DNA of 10,244 nt from Bacillota bacterium (GCA_029776555.1 JAKOSZ010000011.1:1-10244), one strand, 5' to 3'. Shown: positions 1 to 7,527, counted from the stretch's first letter. A program made the numbers and translations. Notes: generated from the letters alone by a model not told the origin.

Positions 1-33
1 GCTAACCTATTGACATCTTACCGCTGGACTGTT

Positions 34-1152
34 TTATATCAAGCCTTCCTCTATCATTATCTCCAGCGGGTATCTCTCCTGTTGTATCGGCAGCGCTATT
101 TTCTTCCTGAGCCTTGCCGATTCAAATATTGCCATCAGCACCTCAAACCCTTTCAGCGCGTTCTCTCCGTTCAGGGGGTGTGTGCCTCCTTCCAGAATAT
201 AGCGCTGGAACTCCTTAAAGACGTAGACCAGCTCATGCATTGTAGCCCCGTGCATATTCTCAGGCCTCTCTCCGGTCTTCTGCTCTGGCATGCCGAAGGA
301 GGACCTGTCGATTTCCACCTCGCGCCATCCGCCCTTTTCGTCAAATATCCTGAGGGGCGGATTTGACATGTCGCCGTTTCTCCAGAGCCTTCCCTTGGTG
401 CCGAACACCTCAATATCCTGGTATGCCCATCCCGGATGGGGCAGCTGCCAGCCTCCAAAGCGCATATCGCCCACCAGGAGCTCGGCGCGGACGCCGTTGG
501 CGAATTCAAACACGGCAAAGGCGCCGCTTTCAATGACATGCCCGTACCTCACACCGGTAAATCCGCCGGGAGAAGGCTTTTCCCTGTGTATCTGGCCCAG
601 CGCCCACTTCACCTCGCTATCGCCGTTTAAGAACCTTATGCTGTCCATGGTATGGGTGGCGTCACTTAACAAATCGCCGGGACAGGCCCCGCGGATAAGG
701 TATATGTCGCCGAGAGCCCCTTCCTCTATAAGCTTTCTCATGGTTCCATACACCGCGCCCATCCTGCGCTGGTGCCCTACCACCAGGGCTATACCCTTTT
801 CCCTGCAGGTGTCCACCATGGCCTTTGCGTCCTTCAAATTGGTAGCCATGGGCTTTTCGCAGTAAATGCCCTTCGCGCCGGCTTCAATGGCCTGGAATGT
901 CATCGGAGCGTGCAAATCCGTCGGCGTCGCTATTACCACCACGTCAGGCTTAATCTCCCTGAGCATGGCGCCATATTCGGTGTAAACCGGCGGAGAGCCA
1001 ACCATTTCCGCCACTTTTTTGGCCCTCTCCTCATCAATGTCGCACAATGCCTCCAGTTTGAACACACCTGAATTTACCAGGGCCCTGGTAAGAGCTCTGC
1101 CCCTGTTTAGTCCGACCACTACGGCTCTTAATGCTTCTTCTCTTTTACTCAT
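34..1152 (-). CDS. Gfo/Idh/MocA family oxidoreductase (divergent nucleotide-binding loop)
   Basis: Putative NAD(P)-dependent sugar, inositol or related polyol dehydrogenase acting in the cytoplasm; the substrate cannot be told from sequence. The product is 372 aa, normal for the family. The N-terminal Rossmann segment is VVVGLNRGRA (residues 11-20), with an acidic residue ending strand 2 (CDID, 37-40), which suggests NAD preference. The family signature EKP is at 99-101 in IYCEKPMATN. The catalytic-helix region LLSDATHTMDSI (161-172) keeps the family histidine (H167). Two oddities: the usual GxGxxG is replaced by GLNRGR, and the aspartate four residues before the histidine is Ser163. I start at the ATG ending at 1152 because a GGGGG ribosome site (1160-1164) lies 7 nt upstream; the in-frame ATG at 1194 would add 14 unlikely residues and has no such site. 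The gene stands alone, with a long repeat-bearing spacer upstream. Family assignment is firm and the substrate is unknown. Confidence 0.9.
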   Translation of the reverse strand: MSKREEALRAVVVGLNRGRALTRALVNSGVFKLEALCDIDEERAKKVAEMVGSPPVYTEYGAMLREIKPDVVVIATPTDLHAPMTFQAIEAGAKGIYCEKPMATNLKDAKAMVDTCREKGIALVVGHQRRMGAVYGTMRKLIEEGALGDIYLIRGACPGDLLSDATHTMDSIRFLNGDSEVKWALGQIHREKPSPGGFTGVRYGHVIESGAFAVFEFANGVRAELLVGDMRFGGWQLPHPGWAYQDIEVFGTKGRLWRNGDMSNPPLRIFDEKGGWREVEIDRSSFGMPEQKTGERPENMHGATMHELVYVFKEFQRYILEGGTHPLNGENALKGFEVLMAIFESARLRKKIALPIQQERYPLEIMIEEGLI

Positions 1153-1295
1153 GGCATAACCCCCATTAACAAAAAGTTTAAAGATTAGCACCAAGATGCA
1201 AAACGTACAGGCAGAAATATTAACTGTTATCTATTTTAGCATATTTTAAAAGCGGAAAGATGTTAAACGCTGTTTTTTTCTGAAGCTTTAACGGG

Positions 1296-1523
1296 GCGTG
1301 GTCTCCTGGGGTTACAAAGCTTGTCATGGCTTCGTTTGACCGGCGGGAATGTCTTCGGCAGTTGTAATGTTTGTCATGATCCCTTTGGTCAGCACCACCG
1401 TCTTCAGGAGTTTTAAAGCTTGTCATGGGACCTTTCCGCCGGCAGCACCGTCTTCGGGAAGTTGCAAAGTTTTGCCGATGTCCCTTTTGACCGGCGGCAC
1501 CGCCTCCAGGAGTTTATAATTTT
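1296..1523. repeat. Degenerate tandem repeat array, about 50-bp unit
   Basis: Four consecutive units at 1323-1372, 1373-1421, 1422-1473 and 1474-1523, preceded by a partial unit at 1296-1322. Each unit runs roughly GTCATG, then a CCTTTTGACCGG-like block, then CACCGTCTTCAGGAGTT, then a short T-rich end (AAAGCTT or similar). Unit lengths are 50, 49, 52 and 50 bp, so the period is constant although the sequence has drifted. No unit is identical to another and there are no unique spacers, so this is a minisatellite rather than a CRISPR array. Open reading frames across it on the minus strand only translate the repeat and lack family features. It lies in the spacer between the leftmost oxidoreductase gene and pepT. 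Confidence 0.75.
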
Positions 1524-1728
1524 GAAACGCCCCCCGCTTTTTCCCCGAGAACAGGACAGGGGGAAACCGGGATAAAGGGCCCGAACCCTGGCGTATAAAC
1601 TTTTTCCGTAGGATAAACGAGGATATTTCAAACCGGGAACAGGGGCCAGTGCTCCTGCCCGGCATATGGCCTTGAAAAAGGCATTGCCATGGTATAAACT
1701 AGTTTTAAACTTTTTCCCGGAGGGAGAA
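1524..1728 (+). promoter_or_regulatory. pepT upstream region with weak promoter candidate
   Basis: Gene-free stretch leading to pepT. A TTGAAA (1672-1677) followed after 15 bp by TATAAA (1693-1698) could be a sigma-A-like promoter, but the spacer is short, so this is tentative. The ribosome site GGAGGG (1719-1724) is clear. An imperfect hairpin (CCGGG and CAGG pairing with CCTG and CCCGG, about 1634-1662) lies just upstream. The words TATAAACTTTTTCCG (near 1591) and TTAAACTTTTTCCCGG (near 1706) are similar, which suggests a partial duplication of the leader. No riboswitch or T-box was recognised. Confidence 0.3.
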
Positions 1729-2973
1729 ATGGATAAGGTTGTTGAAAGGTTTTTAAAGTATGTGCAGTTTGACACCCAGTCGGAAGAGAGCTCCAACAGC
1801 TGCCCCAGCACCAAAAAGCAGTATGAGTTTGCCCTGTTTCTCTTAAGCGAGCTGGAAAAGGCCGGGCTTAAAGACGCGGTTATTGATGACAACGGGTACG
1901 TGATGGCGTCTTTACCCCTTAATGCGGCCGATGCGCCTGTCATCGGCTTTATCGCCCATATGGACACCAGCCCCGACATGAGCGGAGCCAATGTCAAGCC
2001 CAGGCTGATATCCTCCTATGACGGGAGAGACATTGTGCTAAGCCGTGAAAACAACTTCATACTCTCGCCTTCGGTCTTCCCGGAGCTCCTGGCGTATAAG
2101 GGCCAGGATATTATCACCACCGACGGCACAACCCTCCTGGGGGCCGATGATAAGGCCGGAATAGCGGAAATTATCACCGCCCTGGAGTACATTTCAACCC
2201 ACCCCGAAATAAAACACGGCGCCGTTAAGGTGTGTTTCACCCCTGACGAGGAAATAGGGCGGGGAGCCGACCTTTTTGACATCGCAAGGTTTGGCGCCGA
2301 CTACGCCTACACGGTAGACGGGGGCGAACTGGGCGAGCTCCAGTACGAAAACTTTAACGCCGCCGCGGCGACCATAACAATAAAAGGCCACAGCATACAC
2401 CCGGGCAGCGGGAAGAACAAGCTCCTGAACTCCATTTTGCTGGGCGGCGAGCTGAACTCCATGCTCCCCCGGTGGGAAACCCCCGCGAATACCGAAGGCT
2501 ATGAAGGCTTTTACCACCTCCACACCTTCAACGGGACCGTTGAGAAGACCGTTTTGCAATACCTGATTCGTGACCATGACAAGAAGAAGTTCCTGGAAAG
2601 GAAAAACAGGCTGGAAAAGATAGTAAACTATCTCAATGACAAATACGGCAAGGGAACCTTCAGCCTGGAGATGAAGGACCAGTACTACAACATGAGAGAA
2701 AAGATCGAGCCGGTAATGCACATAGTGGAGATAGCAAAACGGGCCATGGAGCTTTCGGGAGTAACTCCGGTTATAAAACCGGTGCGAGGGGGGACCGATG
2801 GAGCCCGGCTTTCCTACAAGGGTCTTCCCACCCCCAACATTTTTACGGGCTGCCACAACCCCCACGGCAAATTTGAGTATATACCCGTAAACTCAATGAA
2901 AAAGGCAGTGGAAGTCATTGTAAAGATTGTAGAGTTAAGCGCCCAAAGACACGGAGACTATTCTCCTGCCTGA
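1729..2973 (+). CDS. pepT: Peptidase T (tripeptide aminopeptidase, M20 family)
   Basis: Dizinc aminopeptidase that releases the N-terminal residue of tripeptides in the cytoplasm; role in peptide use and turnover. The product is 414 aa against about 408-411 for characterised PepT. All expected metal and catalytic positions are present: HMD (H77, D79), the bridging aspartate in GADDKAG (D140), the catalytic and metal glutamates in TPDEEIGRG (E174, E175), the aspartate of YTVDGGE (D197) and the C-terminal GCHNPHGKFE (H379). The dimerisation (lid) domain lies between about residues 208 and 330, including HSIHPGSGKNK. I start at 1729 because GGAGGG at 1719-1724 is well spaced and MDKVVERFLKYVQFDTQS matches the family N-terminus; the in-frame ATG at 1666 would add 21 atypical residues. 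The gene is monocistronic and faces ddh across the palindrome at 3001-3064. Confidence 0.97.
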   Translation: MDKVVERFLKYVQFDTQSEESSNSCPSTKKQYEFALFLLSELEKAGLKDAVIDDNGYVMASLPLNAADAPVIGFIAHMDTSPDMSGANVKPRLISSYDGRDIVLSRENNFILSPSVFPELLAYKGQDIITTDGTTLLGADDKAGIAEIITALEYISTHPEIKHGAVKVCFTPDEEIGRGADLFDIARFGADYAYTVDGGELGELQYENFNAAAATITIKGHSIHPGSGKNKLLNSILLGGELNSMLPRWETPANTEGYEGFYHLHTFNGTVEKTVLQYLIRDHDKKKFLERKNRLEKIVNYLNDKYGKGTFSLEMKDQYYNMREKIEPVMHIVEIAKRAMELSGVTPVIKPVRGGTDGARLSYKGLPTPNIFTGCHNPHGKFEYIPVNSMKKAVEVIVKIVELSAQRHGDYSPA

Positions 2974-3000
2974 AGACGCCTGAACACAAGGGAACAACAC

Positions 3001-3064
3001 ACGACACAAGGGGACGGTTCTTTTGTGCTCTTGCGAGCACAAAAGAACCGTCCCCTTGTGTCGT
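3001..3064. repeat. Perfect palindrome, 30-bp arms and 4-nt loop, between convergent genes
   Basis: The arms at 3001-3030 and 3035-3064 are exact reverse complements, separated by TTGC. The arm core reads CACAAGGGGACGGTTCTTTT. It sits between the ends of pepT (+) and ddh (-), so its transcript would form a very stable hairpin from either direction. A short T tract (3069-3073) follows on the plus side; no strong T tract follows on the minus side, so it is not a textbook intrinsic terminator. A decayed fragment (GAACACAAGGGAAC) directly precedes it at 2982-2995, and another single-arm copy is at 9946-9968. From memory, this motif is dispersed in many Clostridia genomes as a REP- or MITE-like element; that is unverified here. 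It may double as a bidirectional terminator. Confidence 0.85.
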
Positions 3065-3088
3065 CCCATTTTTATTCCGGGTAGATTT

Positions 3089-4066
3089 CTACAGCAGTTC
3101 TCTTCTTAGCTCATCCGGCGACTTGGGCGACAGGTAGGAGAAGGGAATGTCAAACACAGTGCGGGCGCCCACCTGGCCCTCCTTTGCCAGCCTGTATATT
3201 GCCCTGGCATAGGCCACAATAACGCTGGCTGTAAACTCGGGGTTGCTTCCCAGTTTAAGGCTGAACTCAACAATCTGCTTCGTACCGGCGCCGGTAGTCC
3301 CCGACCTTATTACAAAGCCGCCGTGGGGCATCCCCGAATGGTTTGCCTTAAGCTCTTCCTCGGTTATGAAGTGTACCGTGGTGTCATAGTCGGCAAAGTA
3401 GTTGGGCATGTTCCTGATTTCTTCCTCAATCCTCTTTAAATCAGCGCTCTCTTCCGGCACAACATAGCAGACCCGCCGGTGTTTTTCGCCGACGGACAGG
3501 TCCGGGTTTTCCCCGGCCCTTACCTTTTCCACGGCCCAGTCTATGGGAACCGTATACTGGATGGCGTTTTTGACGCCCCAAATCCTTCTCACTGCGTCCG
3601 AATGGCCCTGGCTGACCCCTTTGCCCCAGAAGGTGTAGTCCTTGCCTTCCGGGAGCACCGCCTGGCCCAGAAGCCGGCTTAAGGAAAACAAACCCGGGTC
3701 CCACCCCGTTGATATAAGGCTTAAATTCCCGTTCTTCCCGGCCGTTTCGTCCATCTTCCGGAAATACTCGGGAATCTTCGCATGGGTGTCGAAACTGTCC
3801 ACGGTGTTAAACATGGCGGCAAAGGCAGGCCCCTGCTCGGGCAGGTCCGTGGCCGAACCTCCGCACAGGATCATAACGTCAATTTTTCCCCTGTACTCCG
3901 CTGCCCGGGACACGTGTACAAGCTTTTTCCCGGCCTGTACATGCTCCGGATCGCGCCTCGTAAAAATCGCCGCCAGTTTCATATCGGGGTTTTGGGCCGC
4001 GGCCATTTCTCCCCCGCGCCCTAAGTTTCCGTAACCGACTATGCCTATTCTGATCTTTGCTTCCAT
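3089..4066 (-). CDS. ddh: meso-Diaminopimelate D-dehydrogenase
   Basis: NADPH-dependent reductive amination of L-2-amino-6-oxopimelate (tetrahydrodipicolinate) to meso-2,6-diaminopimelate, the single-step branch feeding peptidoglycan and lysine. The product is 325 aa, the normal length. The Rossmann loop is GIVGYGNLGRG (8-18), and TRR (36-38) is placed to bind the NADP phosphate. Substrate-site residues known from the Corynebacterium glutamicum enzyme have clear counterparts: D90 and D93 in VDSFDTH, W122/D123 in STGWDPG, Q153-G154-H155-S156 in GVSQGHSDA, H248 in MPHGG and N275 in GSNPEFTAS. An AAGGAG ribosome site (4076-4081) lies 9-10 nt before the start. The gene lies 52 bp downstream of the nitroreductase on the same strand, and no separate promoter was identified, so co-transcription is likely. 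No other lysine-pathway gene is in the window. Confidence 0.96.
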   Translation of the reverse strand: MEAKIRIGIVGYGNLGRGGEMAAAQNPDMKLAAIFTRRDPEHVQAGKKLVHVSRAAEYRGKIDVMILCGGSATDLPEQGPAFAAMFNTVDSFDTHAKIPEYFRKMDETAGKNGNLSLISTGWDPGLFSLSRLLGQAVLPEGKDYTFWGKGVSQGHSDAVRRIWGVKNAIQYTVPIDWAVEKVRAGENPDLSVGEKHRRVCYVVPEESADLKRIEEEIRNMPNYFADYDTTVHFITEEELKANHSGMPHGGFVIRSGTTGAGTKQIVEFSLKLGSNPEFTASVIVAYARAIYRLAKEGQVGARTVFDIPFSYLSPKSPDELRRELL

Positions 4067-4118
4067 ATGTGTATTCTCCTTAACAAGCTTTAGACTGAAT
4101 CAAAATCATTCCCTGAAA

Positions 4119-4622
4119 TTACCACTTTTCATAGTGGATCCTGTCTTCCCTGTACCTGTCGGCCGGTTCCTTCTTTTCCCCGGGATAACCTATGGAAATT
4201 ATCGATAAAGGCATTATACCGTCGGGTATTTTAAGAAGCTCTTTAACTCCCCTGGCTCTCTCCTCCCTGGGGTAAACCCCCAGCCAAACAGCGCCCAAGC
4301 CCAGCGCGTGGGCAGCCAGCAGTATGTTTTCGGTAGCCGCCGAACAGTCCTGTATCCAGTAGCCGGGGTACCTCTCGGCGTTTTCAATGCCGCACACCAC
4401 TATGGCCACCTGGGCCTCCTTTAACATCTGGGCATGGGGGTGTATCTCGGTTATTTTAACCAGCGTCCCCCTGTCCCGTATTACGATAAAGTGCCAGGGC
4501 TGCTGATTTCCTGCGGAAGGAGCGCTCATTGCCGCCTTCAGGAGTTCTTTCACAGTCTCATCGGACACCGGGTCCGGGGTGTATTTCCTTATACTCCTCC
4601 TGGACAGAATGACATCCATCAT
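4119..4622 (-). CDS. Nitroreductase family FMN flavoprotein
   Basis: FMN-dependent NAD(P)H oxidoreductase of the nitroreductase superfamily; the true substrate is unknown and nitroaromatic reduction is only the family label. The product is 167 aa, a short single-domain member. The N-terminal SRRSIRKYTPDPV (7-19) carries the arginines that contact the FMN phosphate. SAPSAGNQQPWHF (33-45) is the second flavin motif, SAATENILLAAHALGLGAVWLGV (94-116) the conserved helix-strand, and SIGYPGEKK (143-151) the C-terminal flavin contact. I choose the ATG ending at 4622 because GGGAG lies 8 nt upstream. ATGs at 4628 and 4664 are poorer: the first is too close to that site, and the second overlaps the -10 element of the promoter at 4663-4692. 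The gene is followed by ddh and is divergent from the FAD/Rieske gene. Confidence 0.9.
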   Translation of the reverse strand: MMDVILSRRSIRKYTPDPVSDETVKELLKAAMSAPSAGNQQPWHFIVIRDRGTLVKITEIHPHAQMLKEAQVAIVVCGIENAERYPGYWIQDCSAATENILLAAHALGLGAVWLGVYPREERARGVKELLKIPDGIMPLSIISIGYPGEKKEPADRYREDRIHYEKW

Positions 4623-4662
4623 TTTCATCTCTCCCTTCCAATCCAAACTTTGTCCCGCTTTC

Positions 4663-4692
4663 ATTATATTGCATTAAAAGGTAATTAATCAA
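4663..4692 (-). promoter_or_regulatory. Sigma-A-like promoter for nitroreductase-ddh
   Basis: Read on the minus strand, TTGATT (4687-4692) is followed after 18 bp by a perfect TATAAT (4663-4668). Transcription would start near 4656, about 34 nt upstream of the chosen nitroreductase start. This supports the start at 4622 over the upstream ATG at 4664. No other promoter is evident before ddh, so this probably drives both genes. Confidence 0.6.
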
Positions 4693-4796
4693 TTGCTCGT
4701 TGTCGCCGAAAGCCTTCCGGCTGTAAAAATAATTTCGGCTCTAATAGTAAAAAATACACGTTAGATAAAAGAATTTCACATATTAGGAGGAAAGCC

Positions 4797-6347
4797 ATGG
4801 ATTCAGACAAAGCCCTCTGGAAAGGCGGATTTGAAAAGCCTCCCCAGTCCTACTGGATAGCATCCACTGAGCAGCCGGACTATCCGGCCCTGGAGGAGGA
4901 CATAACTGCCGATGTGGCCGTAGTGGGAGGCGGAATCGCGGGCATTACCGCTGCCTACCTTCTAAAAAGTGAAGGTCTGAAGGTTGTTCTCATTGAAGCG
5001 GACCGGATTTTGAAAGGGACTACGGGACACACCACGGCAAAGCTCACTTCCCAGCACAGCCTGATATACTATAAAATCCGGGACAAGCTGGGGGAGGAAA
5101 TGGCCAGGCAGTACGCCCAGGCCAACGAAGCGGCCATAGAAATGGTGGAAAGCCTGGTGAAGGAGAAGGGCATAGACTGCGATTTCAAGCGTTGCCCGGC
5201 GTATGTGTATACCCAGCAGGACAGCTATGTCTCAAAAATTGAAAGCGAGGTGGCCGCGGCCTCTTCCTTCGGGATTAAGGCCTCTTACCAGGAAAAGATA
5301 CCTCTGCCCTTTGAAATAAAAGCGGCGGTCCGCTTTGAAAACCAGGCCCGCTTTCATCCCCGCAAATTTCTACTCTCCCTGGCCCAGGACATTCCCGGCG
5401 GCGGCAGCCATATTTTCCAGCAAACCCGGGCCCTTGACATAGAAGAAAAAAACGGAAAATGCGTCGTCCATACCGCCAATAACAGGAAAGTTACGGCGTC
5501 GAAGGTGGTCGTTGCCACCCACTTTCCTTTCTACGACGGCATGGGGCTTTACTTCGCAAGGATCTTCCCGGATAGGTCCTATGCCCTTGGTATAAAAATT
5601 AAGGAGAAGTACCCCGGCGGCATGTATATTACCGCCGAAGACCCGGGGCGCTCTCTCAGGGTCCAGGAAGACGGCGACGGGGAACTGGTTATTGTGGGGG
5701 GAGAACACCACAAGACCGGCCAGGGCGGGGATACGACGGTACACTACGAAAACCTGGTGCGCTTTGCCGAAGACACCTTCAGCGTCGTTGACATGCCCTA
5801 CCGCTGGTCCACCCAGGACTACACCTCCGCCGATGAAGTGCCCTATATAGGTTATCTCACATCCCGTACCCGGAACATTTTCGTGGCTACCGGCTTCAAC
5901 AAGTGGGGCATGACCAACGGCACGGTCTCGGGCATGCTGATAAGAGACCTCATCATAAAAGGCAAAAGCCCATGGCAGGACGTTTACAACCCCTCGCGCT
6001 TCGCCCTGGCGGCTTCAGCCAAAAAGCTTATCCTGGAAAACGTCAATGTGGCCAAAGAGCTGATAGGCGGGAAGCTTACCGCTGTACCCAGTGACGTGGA
6101 AATCAAGCCCGGGGAAGCCAGGGTTTTTGACCTGGAGGGTAAAAAGGTTGGGGCCTACAGGGATGAAAAAAGTCAGCTTCATATAGTGGACACCACCTGT
6201 ACCCACATGGGCTGTGAACTCAAGTGGAACTCGGCAGAAAAATCCTGGGACTGTCCCTGCCACGGTTCAAGGTTTACCTATGAGGGAGAAATTATAGAGG
6301 GCCCGGCCTTAAGGCCTATTAAGCCCGAGATGAGGGAAGAGGCTTAA
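4797..6347 (+). CDS. FAD-dependent oxidoreductase with C-terminal Rieske [2Fe-2S] domain (YhfW-like)
   Basis: Two-domain redox protein of unknown physiological substrate, 516 aa. The N-terminal DAO-type FAD domain has VVGGGIAGITAAYLL (42-56) with Glu67 ending strand 2. The TTGHTTAKLTSQHSLIYY stretch (75-92) is characteristic of the YhfW group. GFNKWGMTNGTVSG (from 366) is the second FAD contact. The C-terminal domain (about 430-516) is a Rieske fold: C468-T-H470-M-G-C473 and C486-P-C488-H489-G-S. The cluster ligands are C468, H470, C486 and H489; C473 and C488 occupy the disulfide positions of the bc1/b6f-type Rieske box. No signal peptide or membrane helix is seen, so it is probably cytoplasmic. 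AGGAGG (4785-4790) lies 6 nt before the start. It is divergent from the nitroreductase-ddh pair and ends at a hairpin terminator. An inferred role is electron transfer between a flavin-oxidised amine or acid and an iron-sulfur acceptor. Confidence 0.93.
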   Translation: MDSDKALWKGGFEKPPQSYWIASTEQPDYPALEEDITADVAVVGGGIAGITAAYLLKSEGLKVVLIEADRILKGTTGHTTAKLTSQHSLIYYKIRDKLGEEMARQYAQANEAAIEMVESLVKEKGIDCDFKRCPAYVYTQQDSYVSKIESEVAAASSFGIKASYQEKIPLPFEIKAAVRFENQARFHPRKFLLSLAQDIPGGGSHIFQQTRALDIEEKNGKCVVHTANNRKVTASKVVVATHFPFYDGMGLYFARIFPDRSYALGIKIKEKYPGGMYITAEDPGRSLRVQEDGDGELVIVGGEHHKTGQGGDTTVHYENLVRFAEDTFSVVDMPYRWSTQDYTSADEVPYIGYLTSRTRNIFVATGFNKWGMTNGTVSGMLIRDLIIKGKSPWQDVYNPSRFALAASAKKLILENVNVAKELIGGKLTAVPSDVEIKPGEARVFDLEGKKVGAYRDEKSQLHIVDTTCTHMGCELKWNSAEKSWDCPCHGSRFTYEGEIIEGPALRPIKPEMREEA

Positions 6348-6388
6348 AATCCCGCCGGCCTCCGGGAGACAATCGGATTGAGTTAAGA

Positions 6389-6430
6389 AGCGCCAAAGGC
6401 CTGCCGGCTTTTTACCCTGGCGCTTTTTTT
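6389..6430. terminator. Intrinsic terminator between convergent genes
   Basis: AGCGCCA (6389-6395) pairs with TGGCGCT (6418-6424), and a run of T reaches 6430 on the plus strand. A GCCGGC (6403-6408) lies inside the loop. It serves the FAD/Rieske gene. The T run overlaps the stop codon of the minus-strand oxidoreductase, so it may also limit read-through from that side, although no T tract is formed on the minus strand. Confidence 0.7.
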
Positions 6431-7478
6431 ACAGGACCACTTCCCTTCCGCTTTCCGCCGAACGGTACGCCGCGTCAATAATCCCCGCCAGGGCCAGGCC
6501 GTCTTCCGGTGGGGCCCAGGTTTCATTTCCCGACTTTAAGCAGTCTACGAAATGCCTGCACTCGTGGACAAACTTCACTGTCCCGCTGATGTCGGGTATT
6601 ACATTCACCGGCATGTCCAGCTCCTGGCTGAACAGCTTGACCTCGCCGTCTCTGAAGGAGGCTCCCCCTTTTGTGCCCATTATATCTATTGACTTGGTCT
6701 CCTTCTCCACGTTGGCAGCCCAGCTGAACTCAAAACTCACCGCCGCTCCGTTGCTGAGTTTTATTACGCCCAGGGCCATGTCCTCAACGTCGTATATGCC
6801 TTCCCCCTGGTCCCTGTAACCCGGTCTGATACGGGCGGGGATGTTGCCGAACTTGGAATATGCGGCGGCCAGAACGGAAACAGCCTTAGGGTAGCCCAGG
6901 AAATGCATTGCCAGGTCCAGGAAGTGGGTACCCAGATCTATAAGCACCCCTCCGCCGGAAAGTTTTTTATCCGTAAACCACACTCCCCTCCCCGGTATGC
7001 CGTTTCTCCGCCTCCACTCACACCTTATATGGTATATCTCTCCAAAATAACCCTCTTCGGCGCACTTTTTCAAGTAGCGAATCTCGGGAAGAAACCTGAA
7101 ATTCAACGCTATCATGACCTTCCTGCCGGCTTTGTTCTTGGCGTCCACGATTGATCGCGCCTCACTTTCGTTTAAGGCCAGCGGTTTCTCACAGTGTACG
7201 TGGATCCCCCTTTCCAGGGCCGCCAGAGTAACCGGCGCGTGCAGGTAGTTGGGAGTGCATATGCTTATAAAATCCGGTTTTTCCGAATCCAGCATTTCAA
7301 GGTAATCGGTATACACTTTTTTGATCCCGTATTTTTCAGCCAGCCGCGCAGTCCTTTCGGCAGTGGACCCGCATACCGCGGCAATCTCCACGTCATTGAG
7401 CTTTGAATACTCGTTCAGGTGCTTCCTGTCGGCTATTCCCCCTGCTCCCACGCAGGCATATTTCAGCTTTTGAGACAT
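6429..7478 (-). CDS. Gfo/Idh/MocA family oxidoreductase (canonical)
   Basis: Putative NAD(P)-dependent dehydrogenase of sugars, inositols or related compounds, 349 aa. Unlike the oxidoreductase at 34-1152 it has all classical features: VGAGGIADRKH (10-20) in the Rossmann loop, ICTPNYLHAPVTLAAL (73-88), the EKP motif (97-99, HCEKPLALNESEA) and the catalytic-helix motif GGGVLIDLGTHFLDLAMHFLG (175-195) with D181 and H185. The C-terminal alpha/beta domain follows, ending in DGLALAGIIDAAYRSAESG, typical of the family. The start is at 7478 with a GGGGGT-type ribosome site at 7486-7491, 8 nt upstream. An extended -10 promoter lies at 7528-7536. The two proteins are distant paralogues and not a recent duplication. 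No transporter or sugar-pathway gene is adjacent, so the substrate cannot be inferred. Confidence 0.93.
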   Translation of the reverse strand: MSQKLKYACVGAGGIADRKHLNEYSKLNDVEIAAVCGSTAERTARLAEKYGIKKVYTDYLEMLDSEKPDFISICTPNYLHAPVTLAALERGIHVHCEKPLALNESEARSIVDAKNKAGRKVMIALNFRFLPEIRYLKKCAEEGYFGEIYHIRCEWRRRNGIPGRGVWFTDKKLSGGGVLIDLGTHFLDLAMHFLGYPKAVSVLAAAYSKFGNIPARIRPGYRDQGEGIYDVEDMALGVIKLSNGAAVSFEFSWAANVEKETKSIDIMGTKGGASFRDGEVKLFSQELDMPVNVIPDISGTVKFVHECRHFVDCLKSGNETWAPPEDGLALAGIIDAAYRSAESGREVVL

Positions 7479-7527
7479 GATTGATACCCCCAGTTCGGCG
7501 AAGAAGTAAAATTTGCCGGATAAGTTA

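Noticed and set aside
1296..1523. CRISPR array
   Set aside because: Repeats are degenerate and contiguous with no unique spacers, and no cas gene is near.
1666..1728. Upstream in-frame ATG extension of pepT
   Set aside because: The extra 21 residues are atypical, whereas GGAGGG precedes the ATG at 1729 and the family N-terminus begins there.
1220..1997. Minus-strand open frames (1220-1426, 1413-1997, 1423-1665) through the repeat array and the start of pepT
   Set aside because: They translate the tandem repeat or the antisense of pepT, have no family features, and lack ribosome sites.
34..7478. The two Gfo/Idh/MocA genes as a recent duplication flanking a mobile segment
   Set aside because: The proteins are too different in loop, catalytic helix and length, and no shared flanking repeats were seen.
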